From IMG/VR virus record IMGVR_UViG_3300008459_000464, positions 1 to 22,028 of that record: a stretch of 22,028 bases of DNA. The stretch is one strand, 5' to 3'. Below are positions 16,999 through 22,028 of this stretch, piece after piece; the stretch's first letter is position 1; the number at the start of each line of letters is the position of its first letter. The notes below the pieces were generated by a model that searched no databases, was not told the DNA's origin, and was given only the letters and a program-made list of their open reading frames with translations. The stretch is from a virus. The position numbers and the translations under genes were made by a program.

Positions 16999-17631
16999 TT
17001 AGTCGCAATTTTGTGTAGAATTGTCTACAACAGGATCATTTACAGTATCAAAAGAAGTATCGCATATTAAGTCAGCATAAAACTGAGAATACATAAAGCT
17101 GAAGCTGCAAGTAACTAATCCATCACTTTGGTATGACCATTCAACACCACCAAGAAATGTAGGGAATGCATTTGTGTATACAAATTTAATTGTCTGTGCT
17201 TTTTGATACTCATCTAATGCATATATTGTAAGATTTGTCTGGTATCCTATTCCAGGCATTCCTCTAACTATCTGTCCTACATTTTTAGCATCATATATGC
17301 CATGCTGATCGTCGGATATAAAATCAAGCCATTTATAAATAAACCAATAATTATTAAATTCATTGTCAATTATAAATTTTACGGTTATAGGTTCTGGCGC
17401 AGATTTACTGTGCTGAGAAATTGCAAATGATTGCCCACCAAATCTATCGACTTGATAATTGACATTAATGCTTGGTATTATAGATCCATTGATCGTATAT
17501 TGCATTGAATTGACATTAAGCAATTTTTGCTCTCTGGCATTTTTTGTTTTTAAATGTCTTAATGCTGGTGGTGCATCAATAACCAGTAAAAATCTATCTA
17601 CTGTTTGTTTATTTAATGGACTAGAAATCAT
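16999..17631 (-). CDS. Second tube-like protein, probably T4 gp19 family (210 aa)
   Basis: The likely start is the ATG at 17631 (MISSPLNKQTVDRFLLVIDAPPALRHL). The upstream extension to 17694 lies wholly within terminase coding DNA and is rejected. The protein has the look of a tube-fold member: a VNYQVDRFGGQSFAISQHSKSAPEPITVKFIIDNEFNNYWFIYKWLDFIS stretch, then YQTNLTIYALDEYQKAQTIKFVYTNAFPTFLGGVEWSYQSDGLVTCSFSFMYSQF. This resembles gp19-like tube or baseplate-tube-initiator proteins, in which the last strand pair ends in an aromatic pattern of this sort. It is not closely similar to the protein at 13554-14192. It lies between terminase and sheath, overlaps the terminase stop by 11 bases, and TATAAATA precedes its start at 5 bases. 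It could be a tube initiator, terminator or hub protein; exact role unknown. Confidence 0.72.
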   Translation of the reverse strand: MISSPLNKQTVDRFLLVIDAPPALRHLKTKNAREQKLLNVNSMQYTINGSIIPSINVNYQVDRFGGQSFAISQHSKSAPEPITVKFIIDNEFNNYWFIYKWLDFISDDQHGIYDAKNVGQIVRGMPGIGYQTNLTIYALDEYQKAQTIKFVYTNAFPTFLGGVEWSYQSDGLVTCSFSFMYSQFYADLICDTSFDTVNDPVVDNSTQNCD

Positions 17632-19306
17632 ATAGATATTTATAATCCTCTTCTGTAAACGAATCTGCTGTATTGAAGTAAACAGGCGACGCATTATAGT
17701 ATACAGGATCTATACTTTGCCTTAGTTCACTTAATTGCATTGATTCATAGAACATATTTGGGTCTGTTAATTTAGAAACCTTACCATTACGATCTCTATC
17801 ATATACATCAAAGTATTTTTCTGCAATGCCGTTCTCAATAGAGAAAAGAGCCCATATCATTGCCATTACTCTATCATCCCAAATATTTTTACCGTTGATC
17901 TTTTTCCAAATGCCGTTTGAATGTTTTACAAAGGTTCGCATTTCTTCGATTAAACTACCACTTCGAATATCTACACATTTCAGCATATGCACCCAATAGC
18001 GCATATTTAAAACAGCATCATGTCTTACATTTGTATGGCTAAAAATTCCTCTTCTGGTGAAGTCTGCTTGTTTTGAAGGCAAATAATCTATTAATCTAGT
18101 ATAATGATAATTTGAAACTAAAGTATCGACAACGGTGCCGCCCATATTATTTCTTTCAATACCAATTATTGGCATGCCCCATTGCAATGCCATTTGATAT
18201 AATTTTCTTGTAAAGGTAAGAGGTTCGGCTGTTCTATTATGATATTCGGCTACTTGTTTGATCATTCCTAAATCAGTAATATCAAATACCTCAACAACAG
18301 AAGCGGCTTCGCCAATACCATCGGAAACGTCTACACCCATTACATATACTTTACTTTTATCCGGGAAATCATATATTTTATAATGCTCATCATCAAGCTC
18401 CATAATAGGATCTTGAACCTTGGATCTCAATTCTTCTATAAATTCTTCATCAACAGAACCACCCCCAGTACTAATAAATTTGTTATCATATTCTTGCGCA
18501 AATGCTTCCTCATCACCGTTTAAACTAGCAAGCATTGCTTCTTTCCATTTTTTACCACGACCAGGAACATCAGTCCAATGAATAGATTCTGCATGCCATT
18601 GATCATCTGTACTTTCCGGATCTACTGATGTCGCTTTTTTATAAATCTCATAAAACATATTATCAGTGCCATTTGCAGTACTGACTACAAAAATTTGCGA
18701 TGTTTTGGATGAAGAAATCGTAGCAGATATCGACTTCCAGAATTGCGACATAATATTCGGAGCAATAAATGCCATTTCATCGACGATGATTAAATTAGCA
18801 GCTTTACCACGACCTGTATTCACCGATGTTGTTTCAACGGATAGATAAGAACCATTTTCAAGCTTCATTCCAGTTTCGCCCCATTTTTCAACACCAGGCT
18901 TAATCCAATTTGGCAATTGTTCATACGCCAATTTTATACGACTAAAAATTTCAATAGCAGTATCTTCGCGGTTAGCAGCAATAACAATACGTTGATGTTT
19001 ATTGAAACAAGCTCTCCATAATGAGTAAACACACATTAGTGTACTTTTACCAACCTGACGAGATGCTAAAGTGATAACAAATCGGTGTTTACAAAGAGAT
19101 TTGAGAATTCTTTTTTGTGCAGGATACAACTCAATTTTTTTAATACCATCGTCTACATTGACAATAATAAAATAATTTTGCGCGAAATGAATGAGGTCTT
19201 TTTTACTACGAGCAATCTCCTCGATCATCTCAGGAGTATAATCGTGTTTTGTCTCTGGCAATGGAAGATTCTCATTGTTCAGATAATGTGTTCTTTTTGA
19301 AATCAT
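17621..19306 (-). CDS. Terminase large subunit, T4 gp17-like (561 aa)
   Basis: This is the DNA packaging motor, which pumps DNA into the prohead and cuts the concatemer. The ATPase domain shows a Walker A-type ASRQVGKST at 81-89, Walker B LIIVDEMAF at 172-180 (D176, E177), and a coupling motif STANG at 209-213. The nuclease domain shows the RNase H-like acidic triad: D326 in VYVMGVDVSDG, E384 in IIGIERNNMGG, and D478 or D477 in IWDDRVMAMIWAL. T4 gp17 is 610 residues and has the same motif order (SRQLGKTT, YIDECAF, TTTPNG). The start ATG overlaps the preceding stop as ATGA. Its 3' end overlaps the tube-like gene by 11 bases. The small terminase subunit is not seen in this window. Confidence 0.96.
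   Translation of the reverse strand: MISKRTHYLNNENLPLPETKHDYTPEMIEEIARSKKDLIHFAQNYFIIVNVDDGIKKIELYPAQKRILKSLCKHRFVITLASRQVGKSTLMCVYSLWRACFNKHQRIVIAANREDTAIEIFSRIKLAYEQLPNWIKPGVEKWGETGMKLENGSYLSVETTSVNTGRGKAANLIIVDEMAFIAPNIMSQFWKSISATISSSKTSQIFVVSTANGTDNMFYEIYKKATSVDPESTDDQWHAESIHWTDVPGRGKKWKEAMLASLNGDEEAFAQEYDNKFISTGGGSVDEEFIEELRSKVQDPIMELDDEHYKIYDFPDKSKVYVMGVDVSDGIGEAASVVEVFDITDLGMIKQVAEYHNRTAEPLTFTRKLYQMALQWGMPIIGIERNNMGGTVVDTLVSNYHYTRLIDYLPSKQADFTRRGIFSHTNVRHDAVLNMRYWVHMLKCVDIRSGSLIEEMRTFVKHSNGIWKKINGKNIWDDRVMAMIWALFSIENGIAEKYFDVYDRDRNGKVSKLTDPNMFYESMQLSELRQSIDPVYYNASPVYFNTADSFTEEDYKYLYDF
17637..17644 (-). promoter_or_regulatory. TATAAATA late-promoter-like element inside the terminase 3' end
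   Basis: The minus strand reads TATAAATA, an exact match to the T4 late consensus, then 5 bases (TCTAT), then the ATG at 17631. It lies within the last codons of the terminase gene and would drive the tube-like and sheath genes independently of it. Confidence 0.55.
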
Positions 19307-19740
19307 GTTATATTTGGCGGTGCTAAAAGTTGAGTAACTCTTTGTGCTGTTAATATATTTCTTGCTACTAATATTTGCATGGCATTAACGACTCTAGGAT
19401 CATCACTCCATACTTCGGATGGCCATACAGACAGCGCTACTAATAAATATTTAACCTCCGCCTCATTTCTCGATACAATAGATAATTGCTCTGCTTCTGT
19501 AAATTCTCCCCAAAAATGAGCAGTGGTTGGCCATACTTTACGATTGGGTGGTATTGGTTTTGCTATTAATTCCCAAACACCTTGACCCCATACACAATCG
19601 TGGATTTTTGGATCATATTGTGGTTTATCTGGTAATATAGCAAATCTTGTTGCTCTTGGATGATTATTGGCTACCCAAGTATTCCATGTACTCGCATTTA
19701 CTTCATGCAGACTATAGTCGGTTGTGTTGTATATTGTCAT
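19303..19740 (-). CDS. Unknown tail-region protein between lectin and terminase genes (145 aa)
   Basis: I do not recognise a function. The sequence carries a motif often seen in small phage tail-accessory proteins (LPDKPQYDPKIHDCVWGQGVWELI at about 36-59), a Trp/Pro-rich centre, and a helical C-terminus (DDPRVVNAMQILVARNILTAQRVTQLLAPP at about 113-142). Small genes directly downstream of fibre or lectin genes are often fibre chaperones or attachment-site proteins, so a folding or assembly role for the upstream fibre products is possible but is inference. It overlaps the LamG gene by 4 bases and the terminase gene by 4 bases (both ATGA), consistent with translational coupling along the chain. 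Confidence 0.7.
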   Translation of the reverse strand: MTIYNTTDYSLHEVNASTWNTWVANNHPRATRFAILPDKPQYDPKIHDCVWGQGVWELIAKPIPPNRKVWPTTAHFWGEFTEAEQLSIVSRNEAEVKYLLVALSVWPSEVWSDDPRVVNAMQILVARNILTAQRVTQLLAPPNIT

Positions 19741-20411
19741 GGTATTAAATTTGGATGGCTAACAGTTGATACATTTGTTTCAGTTCCTATAGTAAATTGC
19801 AAATTGACTGGTGTTCGATGCCTCACTAACGGGGCATAAAATTCTAATGATTGAGGTGCAATGTATTTTGGTGAAAATCCTTTAGCCAAAGCAGCGACTT
19901 CAGCATCTGATAATTCTGCACTCCAAATAGCAGCATCTGCAAATCCTCCAGGTAAACCTCTATCTGCGGCAGATCTATTTCCAATGGTTAATGGTGCATT
20001 TGTATCACTTGTTCGTGTCCCGCTACCTGTGCTATTTAAAACAAGAGCTGCTGGTGTGCCATTTATCCAAATTTTTGCGTTTGATGTTGTACCCGGGAAT
20101 GTACCATCCCAATATCCAGCAACATGCTGCCATTTATTTGTTCCTGCAGACAAAAGAGCTGTTTGGGTATTAACTATATAGTTTGAAAACGAGCCTACTA
20201 CACCAATAGCAACACGGCCATCACCAGCATAAAAATACATTAAATATCCACCAGGGGATTCTTTGGCTATTAATCTTGGAAATGTTCCTGTTGTAAAACT
20301 AACAGGTCTAATCCAACAAGCTATTGTAAATTTTGCGATATTATCTAACGGCGATGCTCTATATGAATATGTTAATCTTGAAGTATTTGAATTACTCAAC
20401 TCAATAGCCAT
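19737..20411 (-). CDS. LamG/concanavalin-type lectin domain protein (224 aa)
   Basis: Residues 20-175 form a LamG-like jelly roll: TIACWIRPVSF, LIAKESPGGYLMYFYAGDGRVAIGVVG, TNKWQHVAGYWDG (the typical W-H-V strand), AKIWINGTPAALV, and TIGNRSAADRGLPGGFADAAIWSAELSDAEVAALAKG, where the last part is the usual final strand and helix of the family. The 45-residue tail is Pro-rich and beta-like. Such domains on phages sit at adhesin tips or as decoration and are thought to bind glycans; the host ligand is unknown. The gene starts 3 bases after the repeat-fibre stop (20415-20417), so it is almost certainly co-expressed with the fibre, as a distal or receptor-binding partner. There is no signal peptide. 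Confidence 0.85.
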   Translation of the reverse strand: MAIELSNSNTSRLTYSYRASPLDNIAKFTIACWIRPVSFTTGTFPRLIAKESPGGYLMYFYAGDGRVAIGVVGSFSNYIVNTQTALLSAGTNKWQHVAGYWDGTFPGTTSNAKIWINGTPAALVLNSTGSGTRTSDTNAPLTIGNRSAADRGLPGGFADAAIWSAELSDAEVAALAKGFSPKYIAPQSLEFYAPLVRHRTPVNLQFTIGTETNVSTVSHPNLIP

Positions 20412-20414
20412 AGA

Positions 20415-22028
20415 TTATGAAATGGGTTGTAATACCGTCGCTTGAACAGCAATCAGTTCGACGTCACCTCTTGCGAAATCATTATTGATGTCGCGGCGAA
20501 TACGAACTCTAAAATAATCATTAGCGGATAATGTCGACAATGCTGAATATCCTAATGTAGTTGATGTGACCTTTGATACACCGGATGTTGTAGGCACTGT
20601 TGCACCAATGATAGTGGCAGAATTGCTCCAAATCATACTAACCGAATCAAGGCTGCTTAAATCAAGAGATTGCGTATCGACAATCCATCCGACCGTACAA
20701 AGTGCATTTGTTTCCGTAGTGCAAGACCATCTTACAGCAATTTCCATGCCCCCTGTGAAATTTGTACTAATTGGAATTACTACAGGGAATATAGCTGCAT
20801 TTTCTGTTGTTTCAGTAAAGTCTAATACGTCAATACCTCCTCTTGTATCAAGTGTTGCGAAGTTTGCAGATGGTGGTTGATTGTGTCTTGGAAACCATGT
20901 TTTTAATAACGTAGCACGAGCACTACTTGTAGAACCACCCCATGTACTGCTATTAGTAGTTACAGTTGTATATACATTATTCCAATTTGCACTATTAGCT
21001 GTAAGGTTAGTATACGCTTGATTCCAGTTGCCGCTGTTAGCAGTCACTGTATTATTGACCGCAGAATTGCTTGTACTGGTGCCCCATGTACTACTATTAG
21101 CAGTTACTGTTGTGTACGTTAAATTCCAATTACCACTATTAGCAGATGTTGTACTGAAAGCATTATTCCAATTACCACTATTGGCTGTAAGATTAGTATA
21201 GCTTTGATTCCAATTACCACTATTAGCAGTAAGGTTTGTATACGATTGATTCCAATTACTACTAGTACTCGACAATGCTGTATAACTTTGGTTCCAGTTT
21301 GAACTATTAGCAGATGTTACATTGAAAGCATTATTCCAATTACCACTATTGACTGTAAGATTAGTATAGCTTTGATTCCAGCTTGCACTATTAGCAGATG
21401 TTGTATTGAAAGCATTGTTCCAATTACCACTATTGACTGTAAGATTAGTATAGCTTTGATTCCAATTACCACTATTAGCAGTAAGATTAGTATAGCTTTG
21501 ATTCCAATTTGCACTTGTGCTTGTAAGGGCCACAAATCCTTGATTCCATCTTGCACTATTGGATGTGAGATTTGTATATGATTGATTCCAATTACTGCTA
21601 TTAGCAGTAAGATTAGTATAGCTTTGATTCCAGCTTGCACTATTAGCAGATGTTGTATTGAAAGCATTGTTCCAATTCGCACTATTAGCAGTAAGGTTTG
21701 TATACGATTGATTCCAGCTTGCACTATTAGCAGATGTTGTACTGAAAGTATTATTCCAATTACTGCTATTAGCAGTAAGATTAGTATAGCTTTGATTCCA
21801 ATTGCCACTATTAGCAGTCACTGTATTATTGACCGCAGAATTGCTTGTGCTGGCCCCCCAAGATGCACTATTCGCTTGTACAATTGAATAAGTCGAATTC
21901 CATGTTGCACTAGTTGACGTTAAAGCAACGTATGATTGATTCCAATTACTGCTATTAGCTGTAACAACATTATTAACTGCGGAATTACTAGCACCAATAC
22001 CCCATGTGCTGCTATTTGATTGCACTGT
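20415..22028 (-). CDS. Trp-repeat tail fibre protein, partial (N-terminus beyond the right edge)
   Basis: The reading frame is open at the right edge, so the N-terminus is missing; a GTG codon at 22025 is not a credible start. The visible 360 residues consist of Trp-centred repeats, mostly 14 residues long (ANSGNWNQSYTNLT type), with three 20-residue variants (WGxxxSNSAVNNxV). The Trp, Tyr/Phe and Leu/Val positions are spaced 4 and 3 apart, compatible with a heptad-based fibrous stalk, probably trimeric. The last 160 residues (HNQPPSANFATLDTRGGIDVLDFTETTE, then EIAVRWSCTTETNALCTVGWIVD and DYFRVRIRRDINNDFARGDVELIAVQATV) form a globular beta domain of a kind seen at the end of phage appendage proteins. 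The gene is followed by the lectin gene after 3 bases. Confidence 0.9.
   Translation of the reverse strand, partial: TVQSNSSTWGIGASNSAVNNVVTANSSNWNQSYVALTSTSATWNSTYSIVQANSASWGASTSNSAVNNTVTANSGNWNQSYTNLTANSSNWNNTFSTTSANSASWNQSYTNLTANSANWNNAFNTTSANSASWNQSYTNLTANSSNWNQSYTNLTSNSARWNQGFVALTSTSANWNQSYTNLTANSGNWNQSYTNLTVNSGNWNNAFNTTSANSASWNQSYTNLTVNSGNWNNAFNVTSANSSNWNQSYTALSSTSSNWNQSYTNLTANSGNWNQSYTNLTANSGNWNNAFSTTSANSGNWNLTYTTVTANSSTWGTSTSNSAVNNTVTANSGNWNQAYTNLTANSANWNNVYTTVTTNSSTWGGSTSSARATLLKTWFPRHNQPPSANFATLDTRGGIDVLDFTETTENAAIFPVVIPISTNFTGGMEIAVRWSCTTETNALCTVGWIVDTQSLDLSSLDSVSMIWSNSATIIGATVPTTSGVSKVTSTTLGYSALSTLSANDYFRVRIRRDINNDFARGDVELIAVQATVLQPIS
21037..21074. repeat. 38-bp exact repeat encoding the 20-residue unit, copy 1
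   Basis: Identical to 21811-21848, 774 bp away (258 codons). It encodes most of the SNSAVNNTVTA segment that interrupts the regular 14-residue periodicity. Confidence 0.85.
21355..21425. repeat. 71-bp exact direct repeat, copy 1
   Basis: Identical over 71 bases to 21607-21677. The copies are 252 bp apart, exactly six 42-bp units, which suggests a recent block duplication or gene conversion inside the fibre array. Confidence 0.9.
21607..21677. repeat. 71-bp exact direct repeat, copy 2
   Basis: Second copy of the 71-base sequence at 21355-21425. It covers just under two repeat units of the fibre stalk. Confidence 0.9.
21811..21848. repeat. 38-bp exact repeat encoding the 20-residue unit, copy 2
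   Basis: Second copy of 21037-21074. A third, diverged version of the 20-residue unit lies at the right edge (about 21942-22004). Confidence 0.85.

Larger units (their letters stand above)
20940..22028. repeat. 42-bp coding tandem repeat array in the tail fibre gene
   Basis: About 25 Trp-centred units, mostly 42 bp (14 codons) and three of 60 bp (20 codons). The array continues beyond the window's right end. Trp codons fall at protein residues 8, 28, 42, 56, 76 and so on to 362 of the visible part. DNA identity between some units is complete, which should make the array prone to copy-number change by recombination. Confidence 0.93.

Noticed and set aside
17632-17694. Upstream extension of the tube-like protein to a start at 17694
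   Set aside because: The additional 21 residues come entirely from terminase coding DNA and are basic and unlike the family. The ATG at 17631 has the TATAAATA box at the usual 5-base spacing.
21317-21887. Repetitive Ile/Leu-rich or Cys/Ile-rich frames on both strands in the fibre repeat
   Set aside because: They are shadows of the 42-bp repeat read in other frames. Repeats whose length is a multiple of three keep all frames open.
22023-22025. GTG at 22025 as the start of the fibre gene
   Set aside because: The repeat pattern is already in progress at this point and the frame is open to the right edge, so the gene is simply cut by the window.
20940-22028. Possible CRISPR array because of regularly spaced short repeats
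   Set aside because: The units are contiguous, in frame and encode a Trp-centred protein repeat. There are no unique spacers between identical repeats.

Overview
The window is part of the genome of a contractile-tailed double-stranded DNA phage (myovirus, Caudoviricetes) with T4-type head and tail genes. The identification rests on a large terminase with intact ATPase and nuclease motifs, a long tail sheath protein, a gp19-type tail tube protein with a probable second family member, and a DNA-metabolism pair (a gp1-type deoxynucleotide kinase and a FEN/PIN-type 5'-3' exonuclease). The DNA is AT-rich and almost fully coding. No tRNA, CRISPR, integrase, transposase, lysis gene, portal or capsid gene is visible. 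The host cannot be read directly. Nearly no gene has a Shine-Dalgarno sequence, so a host lineage that relies little on SD pairing (for example Bacteroidota) is a reasonable but unproven guess.

Right block, minus strand (22028 to 13554), in transcription order: the end of a tail fibre built from at least 25 Trp-centred repeats (mostly 14 residues) with a C-terminal beta domain; a LamG/concanavalin-type lectin protein; a 145-residue protein of unknown role; terminase large subunit; a tube-like protein; the sheath; a bidirectional terminator; a 116-residue unknown protein; and the main tail tube protein. Terminase-tube paralogue-sheath-unknown-tube resembles the T4 17-18-19 order with two extra genes.

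Middle block, plus strand (10351 to 13553): eight tightly packed or overlapping genes. They are dNMP kinase, an unknown gene that overlaps both neighbours, the exonuclease, and five small unknown proteins, one of them a two-helix membrane protein with a zinc-ribbon-like Cys4 motif. This block faces the structural genes on both sides. It diverges from the left block over 46 bases and meets the tail tube gene stop-to-stop with no gap.

Left block, minus strand (10304 to beyond position 1): three surface or tail structural genes in a row. They are a small PKD-like protein, a 1091-residue protein in which a LamG-like domain appears to be split by a beta-propeller-like segment, and a giant protein of more than 2,142 residues that runs off the left edge, with beta-sandwich-like repeats and an NHL-like propeller near the window edge.

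Six of the minus-strand structural genes carry a TAAATA-type element (T4 late-promoter-like, TATAAATA or a close variant), four of them exactly five bases before the start codon. None of the plus-strand genes shows it. The block organisation therefore looks like late structural genes interrupted by an oppositely transcribed, probably earlier-expressed cassette.
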